DNA of 64,000 nucleotides from contig NZ_JANQBQ010000001.1 in assembly GCF_024723825.1 (NCBI RefSeq), positions 806,001 to 870,000 on the forward strand, read 5' to 3'. Positions 51,649-60,750 of the stretch are shown in pieces. Position 1 is the first letter of the stretch. Every line of letters starts with the position of its first letter. A program made the translations under genes and the position numbers. The notes under the pieces are model-generated. The model was not told the origin of the DNA. It did not search any database and worked only from the letters and a program-made list of their open reading frames with translations. This stretch comes from Romboutsia lituseburensis (GTDB lineage: Bacteria > Bacillota > Clostridia > Peptostreptococcales > Peptostreptococcaceae).

Positions 51649-52462
51649 AATTTCTCCTATAATTTGCCTTATATCTATTTTCCCAAGTTTTAAAACTAGA
51701 TATATGTTTTTGAGTGAACATTTTTTTGTTTACAACATCTTCATTGAATAATAAATCTAGTATATGAATAGAATTCTTCCCACCTTCTAACATAGATTTA
51801 GCACATGTTTCACAATAAGATATTACGTTATCACAATCAGTTTGTTCACATCTTCTTTTTATTTGCTCTACTCTTTTGTTATCATCTACAAATATAGATC
51901 CACAGCAATTTGAATTTTTTTTATTTTTTTCAAATTCTATATACTTAATTCCTAATTGATTTAATATAAATCTACAACTTTCATATATAGACTCATTACC
52001 TCTTACTGCACAAGAATCTTGAATTATAAAAATTTCCTCTATATCTATGTAGTTGTTGAGTAATTTTTTATCAATACCTTTTTCTTTTATAAATTCTAAT
52101 AAAAAGGTTACCTTGATATTTTTAGAATTTTCTTTTATAGTTTTATAACAATTAGGACAAGCTGTTATAACTTCTTTTATATTATTATCATTTAGCATAT
52201 TATCTAAAGTTTTATAATACTTGTTAAACGAGTCATAATCTTTTATCATAATACTTGGCTTGTAACAACATGACAAACTAATCCCTAAATCATCTATATG
52301 TTTTTTTAAATACTCATATATTTTTATAATAATATCTTGTCTATATCCACTTAAACTACATCCTGGCATAAATATAACATTGCTATTATCATTTAAAAAT
52401 GTTTTTCTAAATATTTTATTATTACTGTTTAATTGATGAAACTTAAACGATAATTTACCCAT
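51641..52462 (-). CDS. CCG-domain Fe-S protein (HdrB-like)
   Basis: 273 residues with two cysteine-rich CCG-like domains: MPGCSLSGYR, SLSCCYKPSI, ITACPNCYKTIKE, then IQDSCAVRGNE, SNCCGSIFVDD and ISYCETCAKSML. Such domains bind a noncubane or [4Fe-4S] cluster and transfer electrons to thiols in heterodisulfide reductases and related enzymes. The partner redox protein is not adjacent. GGAGAG precedes the ATG. First gene of a three-gene operon. Confidence 0.82.
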   Translation of the reverse strand: MGKLSFKFHQLNSNNKIFRKTFLNDNSNVIFMPGCSLSGYRQDIIIKIYEYLKKHIDDLGISLSCCYKPSIMIKDYDSFNKYYKTLDNMLNDNNIKEVITACPNCYKTIKENSKNIKVTFLLEFIKEKGIDKKLLNNYIDIEEIFIIQDSCAVRGNESIYESCRFILNQLGIKYIEFEKNKKNSNCCGSIFVDDNKRVEQIKRRCEQTDCDNVISYCETCAKSMLEGGKNSIHILDLLFNEDVVNKKMFTQKHISSFKTWENRYKANYRRNYE

Positions 52463-52717
52463 ATCTCTCTCCTTTCTAGCCTATAATTATTTTTAAAATT
52501 AAATATTTATTTTAAATTTAAAAAATATAACCTCAATCTTGTTATTTTAACATATTTTAAATATAAAACCTAAAAAACACAGTTATTTATATTATGTTTT
52601 TTTCTATATTTACTTTTGTAAGTATAGATTTTTTCTATTTTATAAGAATACATAAGAATATCATTTAGATTGTAAGTTTTCTAAATAGTTTAAATTATAT
52701 AAATTTTTCTTCTGATA

Positions 52718-52746
52718 TTGAATTAACAAAAGTAGTATGCTACATT
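52718..52746 (+). promoter_or_regulatory. Predicted glpT promoter
   Basis: TTGAAT (52718-52723), 17 bases, TACATT (52741-52746). It gives an untranslated leader of about 138 bases that contains a terminator. Confidence 0.5.
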
Positions 52747-52800
52747 TATTTTGAGAAGAACTTTTAAACTTAATTTAATACAAGTGCAATAGAGAACAGG

Positions 52801-52860
52801 AGTCAAGCACATAACTAGAAATAACTTTATATAGTTATCTTTTCTAGTATAGGCTTGACT
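52801..52860 (+). terminator. Leader terminator upstream of glpT (attenuator)
   Basis: AGTCAAGC / GCTTGACT outer arms and ACTAGAA-ATAACT / AGTTAT-TTCTAGT inner arms, followed by TTTTT, 30 bases before the glpT start. There is no plus-strand gene upstream, so it acts within the glpT leader. B. subtilis glp leaders have such terminators overridden by GlpP with glycerol-3-phosphate. Confidence 0.75.
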
Positions 52861-52890
52861 TTTTTGTGCAAAAAAGGGGGGAAATATTAA

Positions 52891-54219
52891 ATGTTTAATT
52901 TTTTAAAGCCAGCACCTTCTGTTGAAAGGTTATCTGAAGAAAAGATACCAGCTACTTATAAGAGGTATCGTATTCAGATGTTTATAAGTATTTATGTTGG
53001 TTATCTTATTTATTACTTTGTTAGAAGCAACTTTGCATTATCTAAGGTTTATCTTTTAGATCAAGGTTTCAGCAAAACTCAAATTGGATTTGTTGCATCT
53101 GCATTAGGCCTTTCTTACGGAATCAGTAAATTCGTAATGGGAAATGTTTCTGACAGATCTAATCCAAGATACTTCTTAGCAATCGGTCTTATATTATCAG
53201 GGGTAACAAACTTATTCCTACCAAATGCTACGAATATTACCTTTATGTTTATTTTAATGTTGCTTAATGGATGGTTCCAAGGAATGGGATGGCCTCCTTG
53301 CGGTAGAATAATGACTCACTGGTTTTCTGATAGTGAACGTGGTGTAAAGATGTCAATTTGGAATACTGCTCATAATATAGGTGGAGGTTTCATTGCTACT
53401 GTTGTATTAATAGGCGTATCTTTATTTGGAACTTGGAAAGGTGCTTTTTACTTACCTGGCATTATAGCTATAATTGGTGGTTTTATTTACATAGTATTTG
53501 CAAGAGATACTCCACAATCAGTTGGGTTACCACCTATTGAAGAATATAAAAATGACTATCCTGAATATGATGTAGAAGTTGAAGATGCTGAATCTGAACT
53601 TACAGCAAAAGAAATATTATTTAAATATGTCTTAAACAATAAGTTCTTATGGTGTATAGCTCTTGCAAACGTTTTTGTATATTTAGTTAGATATGGAGTT
53701 ATAAACTGGGTTCCTACTTATTTACAAGAAGTTAAAAACTTCAACCCAAAAGATTCATCTATTGCATTCGCATTGTTTGAATATGCCGCTATACCAGGTA
53801 CTATACTAGTTGGATGGATAAGTGATCACATATTTCATGGTAGACGTGCTCCTATAGGTATAATTTGTATGATTGGTGTTACTATAGCTACATTTATATA
53901 CTGGAAAAGTTCAAGTCCAATTGCTATCAACTGTGCTTTAGCATCAATAGGTGCTTTAATTTATGGACCTGTTATGTTAATAGGTGTAAGTGCACTTGAT
54001 TTAGTGCCTAAGAAAGCTGCTGGAACTGCTGCTGGATTTACTGGTTTATTTGGATATATGGGTGGTCAAGTTTTAGCTGAAATGTTAATGGGTATTATAG
54101 TTGATAGATTCAGTTGGGATGGTGGATTTATATTATTAATCATTTCGTCTGTATTAGCTATATTCTTCTTGTCATTTACATGGAACACTCATAATATAAA
54201 AGAAAGAGCAAATGCTTAA
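52891..54219 (+). CDS. glpT: Glycerol-3-phosphate transporter GlpT
   Basis: 442-residue major-facilitator antiporter taking up glycerol-3-phosphate for phosphate. Twelve membrane helices. N-terminus MFNFLKPAPSVERLSEEKIP, GWFQGMGWPPCGRIMTHWFS, WNTAHNIGGG, TPQSVGLPPIEEY and KKAAGTAAGFTGLFGY follow B. subtilis GlpT closely. GGGGGG precedes the ATG. Also the usual entry route for fosfomycin. Controlled by a leader terminator. Confidence 0.95.
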   Translation: MFNFLKPAPSVERLSEEKIPATYKRYRIQMFISIYVGYLIYYFVRSNFALSKVYLLDQGFSKTQIGFVASALGLSYGISKFVMGNVSDRSNPRYFLAIGLILSGVTNLFLPNATNITFMFILMLLNGWFQGMGWPPCGRIMTHWFSDSERGVKMSIWNTAHNIGGGFIATVVLIGVSLFGTWKGAFYLPGIIAIIGGFIYIVFARDTPQSVGLPPIEEYKNDYPEYDVEVEDAESELTAKEILFKYVLNNKFLWCIALANVFVYLVRYGVINWVPTYLQEVKNFNPKDSSIAFALFEYAAIPGTILVGWISDHIFHGRRAPIGIICMIGVTIATFIYWKSSSPIAINCALASIGALIYGPVMLIGVSALDLVPKKAAGTAAGFTGLFGYMGGQVLAEMLMGIIVDRFSWDGGFILLIISSVLAIFFLSFTWNTHNIKERANA

Positions 54220-54221
54220 AT

Positions 54222-54255
54222 AAAAAATGAATTGGCAAAAGCCAATTCATTTTTT
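54222..54255. terminator. Bidirectional terminator after glpT
   Basis: AAAAAATGAATTGGC-AAAA-GCCAATTCATTTTTT between convergent genes. Confidence 0.88.
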
Positions 54256-54259
54256 ATTT

Positions 54260-54961
54260 TTAATTTATAGTTTTATTATTTTTTTCATTATATATTTTTT
54301 TAATCATAAAGGCTAATATGCTTAAAGCAAATAATATCATAATTCCCATCATAACTATTTTTGAAGATCCTGTAAGCATACCACCAACATATGAGTAAAT
54401 AATAGTAGCAGGTAGTTGTCCTATTCCTGTTGCTATTAAAAATGACATAAAGCTCATAGAAGTAAGTCCCGCTGCATAACTTACGAGGTCAAATGACATA
54501 AACGGTAAAAGCCTTGCTATTAATATAGTATGTTTTCCATATCTTTCAAAGAAATTATCCACATTCTCTAGAGCATATTTACTAGTTAATTTTTCTACAA
54601 CATCTCTTCCTAAAAACTTAGCAATATAAAAACAAAGTGCTGCTCCTGCCATTGCACTAGTCCAAGATAAAATTGCTCCATAAACCCACCCAAATAACGC
54701 TGCATTAGCAAATGTTATTAAAAATGCTGGAAGTGGAGCTGCAACTGATTGAAGTAGCATCAGCAAAAATGATATTATAGGAGCCCATATTCCAAATGAT
54801 AAAATGTATTCTTTTATAGCATCTAAATTAACCATACTTAGATAAAATATCATCTGATTTACATTTTGCTTTACCGTTGGAATAAATAGGTATATACCTA
54901 ATACAATTAGTATTGCTAATAGCTTTATTAATAATTTTTTCTTATTTTCTATTTTTCTCAC
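54260..54961 (-). CDS. TVP38/TMEM64 (DedA-related) membrane protein, second copy
   Basis: 233 residues, about six membrane helices. Motifs FITFANAALFGWVYGAILSW, AMAGAALCFYIAKFLGRDVV, RLLPFMSFDLVSYAAGLTSM and GIGQLPATIIYSYVGG match the paralogue at 50995. The start is probably GTG at 54961; its ribosome site is unclear and may lie in the end of the upstream rhodanese gene eight bases away. The pairing with a sulfurtransferase lipoprotein recurs in clostridia. Confidence 0.85.
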   Translation of the reverse strand: MRKIENKKKLLIKLLAILIVLGIYLFIPTVKQNVNQMIFYLSMVNLDAIKEYILSFGIWAPIISFLLMLLQSVAAPLPAFLITFANAALFGWVYGAILSWTSAMAGAALCFYIAKFLGRDVVEKLTSKYALENVDNFFERYGKHTILIARLLPFMSFDLVSYAAGLTSMSFMSFLIATGIGQLPATIIYSYVGGMLTGSSKIVMMGIMILFALSILAFMIKKIYNEKNNKTIN

Positions 54962-54968
54962 TCCAAAC

Positions 54969-55973
54969 TTATTTAACTACTTCATTATTTTTATCTGCTG
55001 CCCATTCATAGTATGAAGAATCATAGTTTCTAACATTACCATATCCTGCATTTTTTAATGCAAGTGCCATATGAGCAGATCTTATTCCTGATGTACAGTA
55101 CGTAACTATCTTATCAGTTTTTTCAATTTTATTTTCTTTCATTATTTTATCTATCTCATCATTTGACTTTATAGTACCATCTTCATTGTATAATTTGTTA
55201 AATGCTATATTTATACTTCCTGGTAAATGGCCTCCTCTTGCCTCTCCAAACTTAGTAGCACCTTTATATTCATCTTCTTCTCTAGTATCTATTATTTTTA
55301 CATCTTTAATTTCTTTTTTAAGTTCTTCAGTTGTTATATTAGCATTATTATTTATTTTTATATCTTCTAATTTTATATATTCTTTATTTGAATCATTTTC
55401 TGAGTTTTCTATTTTTGAATCTTTACTTATTTCTTTATTTTCTTTTTGCCATAAATCAAATCCGCCATTTAACATTCTAGCATCTATACCTACTCTTTTA
55501 AGACACCAAACTATTCTTCCATCTTCTCCCCAACCATCTTTATTAGCATATACTACTACTTGACTATCTTTTTGTATTCCTATTGTAGCTAAAACTTTAT
55601 ATAAAGTTGGCTCTTCATCTATTAAATTGCCCCAATCTTTATCTCCTGATTTTCCAATCATTTTAGCCAACTCTTGCCACTGTACATTTACTGCACCTGG
55701 TATATGACCATTATTATAATCCTTATCACTTCTTCCGTCTATTATAAATAATTTTTTATTGTCTTTAATATTTTTTTCTAACCAAGATACACTTGTAAAG
55801 TAATCATTATTTTCGTATGTATAATCATCTTTAGTTGTTAATTCTATATTTTGTTCTACTTTTATACTTTCTGATTTTTTTTCTTGATCATTTTTTTGAT
55901 TTGAACATCCTACAAATGCACTTCCTATCATCATAACTGATATTATTATAGCTAAACGTTTATTATACTTCAT
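54969..55973 (-). CDS. Rhodanese lipoprotein with two sulfurtransferase domains
   Basis: 334 residues. Signal peptide with lipobox SAFVGC (lipidated Cys near 23). The N-terminal rhodanese domain (FIIDGRSDKDYNNGHIPGAV) has no active-site Cys in its loop (VYANKDGWGEDG). The C-terminal domain (IIDTREEDEYKG, GGHLPGSINIAF) has the catalytic Cys in VTYCTSGIRSAHMAL, six-residue loop CTSGIR. This is the two-domain thiosulfate or mercaptopyruvate sulfurtransferase layout, placed outside the membrane. Operon with the TVP38 gene. GGAGGA precedes the ATG. Confidence 0.88.
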   Translation of the reverse strand: MKYNKRLAIIISVMMIGSAFVGCSNQKNDQEKKSESIKVEQNIELTTKDDYTYENNDYFTSVSWLEKNIKDNKKLFIIDGRSDKDYNNGHIPGAVNVQWQELAKMIGKSGDKDWGNLIDEEPTLYKVLATIGIQKDSQVVVYANKDGWGEDGRIVWCLKRVGIDARMLNGGFDLWQKENKEISKDSKIENSENDSNKEYIKLEDIKINNNANITTEELKKEIKDVKIIDTREEDEYKGATKFGEARGGHLPGSINIAFNKLYNEDGTIKSNDEIDKIMKENKIEKTDKIVTYCTSGIRSAHMALALKNAGYGNVRNYDSSYYEWAADKNNEVVK

Positions 55974-56131
55974 ATGTATTATTCCTCCAAAATTCTTTTT
56001 TCGCTCTTAACCTTGATATATTAACACATTTTTATTATAAAATTTATTAATATTAGTCATTATAGTTTTTTTATATATAAATATATCAGCCTATAGATTT
56101 AATCTATTATATATTTTTAACGTGAATATGT

Positions 56132-56159
56132 AACGTTTATTTAGTTAGTTCATATAATA
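56132..56159 (+). promoter_or_regulatory. Candidate sigma-K/sigma-E type promoter
   Basis: AAC (56132-56134), 16 bases, CATATAATA (56151-56159) matches the mother-cell pattern AC-N16-CATAnnnTA, 30 bases before the gene. Confidence 0.4.
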
Positions 56160-56188
56160 AAATAGTACTACTTTTTTATGGAGGTCTT

Positions 56189-56539
56189 ATGCCTAAAACT
56201 AATTATTTTTATAGAGACTTTGATATTAATAATCACTGTAATAATTTAGCTAATCAATATCTTATACTCGTTACTATATTTGCTGCTATAATTTCTCAAG
56301 AAATTGAAAACGACGAAGATTTAGGTATATTAGGTTCCTTTTTAATTTCTTTAGGAGAAGAAATTTCTTTAGCTTCTGAAACTAGAATTGCTTGTAAAGC
56401 TAAGTTTGAAGATGAAGGATACTTATCAGGGCAAATTGAGGATGTGTTCGATAGAGGATTTAAAGATAATGAGAATAAAAATTTGCGTAAAGTTAAAAAA
56501 AAATACATAAAAAAAATCAATAAAAATCATAAAAAATAA
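56189..56539 (+). CDS. Small protein of unknown function, possibly sporulation-related
   Basis: 116 residues: MPKTNYFYRDFDINNHCNNL, a hydrophobic stretch (LILVTIFAAIISQEI), GILGSFLISLGEEISLASET, and a very basic tail (KKKYIKKINKNHKK). No domain recognised. GGAGG precedes the ATG. The promoter-like element and neighbouring spore-type genes suggest expression in sporulation. Confidence 0.6.
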   Translation: MPKTNYFYRDFDINNHCNNLANQYLILVTIFAAIISQEIENDEDLGILGSFLISLGEEISLASETRIACKAKFEDEGYLSGQIEDVFDRGFKDNENKNLRKVKKKYIKKINKNHKK

Positions 56540-56578
56540 AGGCTATAGTTTTTTAATTTAAACTACAGCCTTTATTTT
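56533..56578. terminator. Bidirectional terminator
   Basis: AAAATAAAGGCTATAGTTT / AAACTACAGCCTTTATTTT between convergent small genes. Confidence 0.8.
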
Positions 56579-56580
56579 AT

Positions 56581-56787
56581 TTATTCTTTAGCATTCTTTT
56601 GATCATTTTTTAAATTTCTATGCTTAGTCATAGTTTTATTACTAAACTTTGGATCTCCTTGAGATGCTATCTCTGCATTGACTTCAGTATTGTTGCATCC
56701 ATTTATTCCTAATTCTTCAGCAACTTCTAATTTTTCTTTTTTATAATTATCCATCTTTTGATTATTAGGTACTTTTTTATGAGTCAT
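56581..56787 (-). CDS. Small protein resembling small acid-soluble spore proteins
   Basis: 68 residues starting MTHKKVPNNQKMDNYKKEKL, then EVAEELGINGC and ASQGDPKFSNKTMTKHRN. The KxKLEVAEELGI segment and a later S-x-x-MTK recall alpha/beta SASPs, which coat spore DNA, but the usual SxxNGxVGGxMTK motif is weak. Similar to the protein at 30503-30676. Start at 56787 because AAAGGATG lies before it; an upstream in-frame ATG has no ribosome site. Confidence 0.55.
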   Translation of the reverse strand: MTHKKVPNNQKMDNYKKEKLEVAEELGINGCNNTEVNAEIASQGDPKFSNKTMTKHRNLKNDQKNAKE

Positions 56788-57038
56788 GTTGCCACATCCT
56801 TTTGGTTTTATTTCTATATTTATTATTTCACTAATGCAGTTTAAAATTCTTGTAAAATTTTTCATATGAATTATTTAATAAACATTGTATATATTTGAAT
56901 TGAAATAAAATTTGTATATTTTTGTTTTTATGTCGATTTTTATATTTTTTTGTAACTTTTTATATTATTTCTAATATATTATAGTACATAGGTTATTAAG
57001 TATTTCCTATGGAATTTACAAATATAAGGAGTGACATT

Positions 57039-57749
57039 ATGTCTGGTTGTCAATCAAATAGAAACGGTTGGGAATTTAATGAACATGAATTTAAACATCA
57101 TGAAAAAAAAGAAGAGTGCTGTTGTAAGGAAAGTATGAAAAAAGCTTTAGAATTATTATCAAGTAGAAGATTAAAAGGAATTGACTTTGATCATTTTGTT
57201 TTTATAGGTGAGAAATTTTTAGTTGGTGCTAATATAAGAACTGATTTTGCAGGTAATGATAATATCAATAATCCATCAAATCTTGGTGTTCCATTTAAAG
57301 GTTTAGATATTTGTAATTGTGACTTAATTTCATTAGGAACGACTTCAAACATCTTTTATCCTATCCCAAATAATACTCCTAGCGATGTTGAAATTCCTTC
57401 ATTTTCTTTAAATCATATGTCTTTATGTGATTTGCAGGCTGTTGTATTTAATTATGAACATAATCCAAGTAAAGATTTGGAAGATGAATTATCTGAATTA
57501 CTTGATGAGTTCCATAAAAAATGTCAATTAAAATGTGAAGATTGTTGCTGTAATAAAGGAATATTTAATGCTATTTTCAACAAATTCAATTCTAATAATC
57601 TTATTAACTTTACTGCTGGATGGTTAGCTGCCACTAATGCTAAGGTTCTAGGAAAAATAGATAATGTATTAGTACTTTCAAGTACAGCTCCATCTACTCA
57701 TAGAATTTACCTTGTTTGTTTAGATGCAATCGGATTTATAGGTTATTAA
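57039..57749 (+). CDS. Cysteine-rich protein, probable spore coat or exosporium component
   Basis: 236 residues. Cys-rich clusters KKEECCCKESMKK, DICNCDLISL and CQLKCEDCCCNKGIF resemble spore-surface proteins of C. difficile and relatives, where disulfides cross-link the coat. No signal peptide, fitting mother-cell synthesis. ATG at 57039 follows AAGGAG; an in-frame ATG at 57009 is less likely. CATAGGTTA at 56987-56995 fits a sigma-K -10 box. Exact identity not known. Confidence 0.6.
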   Translation: MSGCQSNRNGWEFNEHEFKHHEKKEECCCKESMKKALELLSSRRLKGIDFDHFVFIGEKFLVGANIRTDFAGNDNINNPSNLGVPFKGLDICNCDLISLGTTSNIFYPIPNNTPSDVEIPSFSLNHMSLCDLQAVVFNYEHNPSKDLEDELSELLDEFHKKCQLKCEDCCCNKGIFNAIFNKFNSNNLINFTAGWLAATNAKVLGKIDNVLVLSSTAPSTHRIYLVCLDAIGFIGY

Positions 57750-57810
57750 AAATATTTATAACCTTTAAATATAGCTTTACTAAAATTGTAACTTCTTGAT
57801 TTATAACTTA

Positions 57811-57850
57811 AAATAAGGGCTTTATTTATAAAAATAGAGCCCTTATATTT
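57811..57850. terminator. Bidirectional terminator
   Basis: AAATAAGGGCTxTATTT / AAATAGAGCCCTTATATTT between the convergent 57039 and 57878 genes. Confidence 0.75.
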
Positions 57851-57877
57851 ATATAATTAAACATTAATAAATATTTT

Positions 57878-59443
57878 CTATATATTTACTGAACTTATCT
57901 TTGATGTTGGATAAATTGTTATACATGAATCTTCATTGTCTACAATCATTATACCATTACCTACGTATTCTATATTTCCAATTATATCGTCTTTAGATAA
58001 ACTACCATCTTTATCAATTGTATCTACAGTATCATTTTCTAAGTCCTCATTTGACGTATTTATGCTAGCATCCCCTATCACACTAGAAAAATCATTTTCT
58101 ATATTTAATGATTGTATCGCTGAGCCGCTATTTATATATTTTATCTGTTTAATTGATTCATTTTTTATATTTCCTATATTAGTTATCTCCTCTGTAGTTT
58201 CTTTACTTATAACATGTACTGTCTCTTCTGCATTTACAACAGTATTTAATTGTTCATTTTTTATACTTATAAGATCCTTTATATTCTTTATATTTTCAGA
58301 CCTACATTCAACTAAATTGTTTACATATTCTACATCTAACGTTTTTATAGATGTTTCCTTAGATTTATTTATATCTTTTACAACTTGACTTATATTGTTT
58401 TCAAATTGTATATTGCCTAATAAATTTTCAACATTACTATCTAATATGCTTAGTGTTTTTTTAGATATTTGCAATGGTTCAAATGTTCCATCATCTAATA
58501 TAACGCCTATATACATTTCACCTGTAGGGTCTAATCTTAGTGGCTTTGAGTTTATATCTTCTTTATCAACATATTTATTTACAGGTTCTATACATAATAT
58601 ATCGATAGTTTTGGGCTTAATTATTTGATCATTATAATTTATATTTCCTATCACATCATGCGTATATATAGGATATACATCAGAAATCACATCACATTCA
58701 TTGGTTGTAATATCTTTTACTGCATTTGTACTAGATTTATTTATCATAATGTCTTGATTTTCTATATTTATATCAGTAACTACATTTAAAGTTTTTGTTT
58801 TTATAGGTTTTGCTACTTCAACTTCTTTAGCTTTATCAGTTAGAACATTTATTTTTTCAATATCTATTTCAGTTACTACATCTTGATAATATATGTCAAT
58901 TGAGTTAACTACCTCTCTACTTTGTGATGATACACTTGTATTTTTCAAAACTTTTGTTTTATGTAGGTCTAGAGATAGCTCACTATTTTCAGCTAATGTA
59001 CTCTTTTTTTCTTTGCCTATATTACTATTTAATCTTATAGATTCTATGTTTTTACTATTATCATAAATATAATCTTCTATATTTTTATCTCTCGGTCTTT
59101 TTCCACCTCTTCTTTGATAATTAGAGTTATACAAGTATTTAGAATTATATATATCTATGTTTTTTAATCCATTCATAATTCTACCTTTTATTAATTCATC
59201 TGCTCGTATATTTATTTTAACTATATCATTTAAAGATATTGCTACATTTTTATATATTATAATATTATTACTAATATCTATTTCATTTTTTTCATTACTT
59301 AATAATTCCAAAGTCGTTTCAGATCCATCTGTGGTACTAATCTCTATATATATAGAGAAGCAATAATTATTGGCTAATTTAGTAATAATATCCTCTATCT
59401 TTATAAATATATCTACTATAGACTTATTTTCATATTTTTCCAA
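57878..59443 (-). CDS. Repetitive protein of unknown function in the spore-gene cluster
   Basis: 521 residues. The N-terminal ~110 (IFIKIEDIITKLANNYCFSI, VAISLNDIVKINIRADELI) looks folded; a basic patch (YQRRGGKRPRDKN) follows; then about 330 residues with irregular recurrence of V-x-D-I units (VNSIDIYYQDVVTEIDI, NVVTDINIENQDI, AVKDITTNECDV). A short conserved-looking segment is LDPTGEMYIGVILDDGTFEP, and IGNIEYVGNGIMIVD ends the protein. No family recognised. Start is TTG at 59443 with GGGGTG nine bases upstream. Confidence 0.6.
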   Translation of the reverse strand: MEKYENKSIVDIFIKIEDIITKLANNYCFSIYIEISTTDGSETTLELLSNEKNEIDISNNIIIYKNVAISLNDIVKINIRADELIKGRIMNGLKNIDIYNSKYLYNSNYQRRGGKRPRDKNIEDYIYDNSKNIESIRLNSNIGKEKKSTLAENSELSLDLHKTKVLKNTSVSSQSREVVNSIDIYYQDVVTEIDIEKINVLTDKAKEVEVAKPIKTKTLNVVTDINIENQDIMINKSSTNAVKDITTNECDVISDVYPIYTHDVIGNINYNDQIIKPKTIDILCIEPVNKYVDKEDINSKPLRLDPTGEMYIGVILDDGTFEPLQISKKTLSILDSNVENLLGNIQFENNISQVVKDINKSKETSIKTLDVEYVNNLVECRSENIKNIKDLISIKNEQLNTVVNAEETVHVISKETTEEITNIGNIKNESIKQIKYINSGSAIQSLNIENDFSSVIGDASINTSNEDLENDTVDTIDKDGSLSKDDIIGNIEYVGNGIMIVDNEDSCITIYPTSKISSVNI

Positions 59444-59594
59444 ATGTTAATTCACCCCTTATTAATTAAATATAATCATAATTATTTAATTTATATTTAT
59501 GTTCTAAAATATTTTCTTATTACATAAATACTTGCTAAAACATTTTAGAAATATCCTATTCTACACTAAAACACCCTTTATATAACTTTAATTA

Positions 59595-59638
59595 AAAATA
59601 TATAAGACCTATTTTATTAAACAGGTCTTATATATTTT
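59595..59638 (-). terminator. Terminator of the Cys-rich 303-residue gene
   Basis: AAAATATATAAGACCT / AGGTCTTATATATTTT hairpin just after the stop. Confidence 0.8.
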
Positions 59639-59654
59639 AATTTTTATTAAGCTA

Positions 59655-60566
59655 TTAGCATCCGCTTGGTTTTATAGTTCCATCACTACATTGTATTCTT
59701 CCTGGTGCTGTATATACAACTAATTCTTCTTTAACTATTGCATAAACTTTTTCTGTTACTAAAAGTGAAGAGAATATATCAGCTTTAAATTCTCTATTTG
59801 GATTAGTATTTTTATCTGGGTTAAATTTTTCCTGTGGAGATACACAATCAACACCTATACAGCCATCAAAGTTCAATTTCATATTTACACATTTTTGATC
59901 TGCTGGTAAACATATTTTACCTATAAAATCTAATGGTGTTGTTTCTAAATTTGATATGTTTAATATTGGTCCACTATAATGTGTACATGCTTCAAAGTCT
60001 TCGCATCCTATTTTTCCAGTTACAGTTATTACTAAATTACATACATAAAACTCTACTCCTATTTGAGCGATTCTTATTTTTTTACCATCCATACAGCAAC
60101 TAGGTTTAGTTGCTATAAATTTTTTATTTTTATAAGAGTTATAAAGTTCTTTTCCACAGCATTCACACTCAGGGGCACAATCATCTGGTACAAAATCTAT
60201 TTCTTGATTGTCTATATATGATTTTAAAAATGGCTCTTTATCGCTATTCATTAATCCTATAAAATCATATTCAACTAATATATCATTTACACATATTTCA
60301 TTTGCACCATATCCTACTCCTGGCTTATTTTTAACTTCAAATACTAAATCTTTTATTAATTTCATTGTACCTGATTTTAAGCAAACATAATCATATATTC
60401 TTTCTGTTAATACAGGTATACATCTAGCATTTGATACATCAACTGGACATCTAAATTCAAGTGGTTCACAACATTGATTTGCACACTTATTTGGCTTCGG
60501 TGTTGGAGGTGTTGGTTCACATTCTTCACAGCAATTATTTACTTGATTAGTTTTGTTTTCTTCCAT
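59655..60566 (-). CDS. Cysteine-rich protein, probable spore surface component
   Basis: 303 residues with about 28 cysteines, many in pairs: NNCCEECEPTPPTPKPNKCA, NQCCEPLEF, CAPECECCGKELY, KPSCCMDGKK and DGCIGVDCVSP. A proline-rich N-terminal segment precedes two beta-rich halves (ICVNDILVEYDFIGL and GVEFYVCNLVITVTGKIGC). No signal peptide. Composition fits a disulfide-linked coat or exosporium protein; DUF-type identity not known. GGAGAG precedes the ATG. Confidence 0.6.
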   Translation of the reverse strand: MEENKTNQVNNCCEECEPTPPTPKPNKCANQCCEPLEFRCPVDVSNARCIPVLTERIYDYVCLKSGTMKLIKDLVFEVKNKPGVGYGANEICVNDILVEYDFIGLMNSDKEPFLKSYIDNQEIDFVPDDCAPECECCGKELYNSYKNKKFIATKPSCCMDGKKIRIAQIGVEFYVCNLVITVTGKIGCEDFEACTHYSGPILNISNLETTPLDFIGKICLPADQKCVNMKLNFDGCIGVDCVSPQEKFNPDKNTNPNREFKADIFSSLLVTEKVYAIVKEELVVYTAPGRIQCSDGTIKPSGC

Positions 60567-60750
60567 GTCAAATATCCTCTCCTGTTAATAAATTTTAAAA
60601 AGAGTATTTCTCTTCTTATTAAAATATATGGATATTTGTAGATACGTGTTACTGTTTATTCGCATATTTTATTATTTTTGTTCAATAAACGTATAAAGCG
60701 CTTAATTTTAAAATATAAATATTAGTATAAGTACTTTTTGGAGGGGTGTT

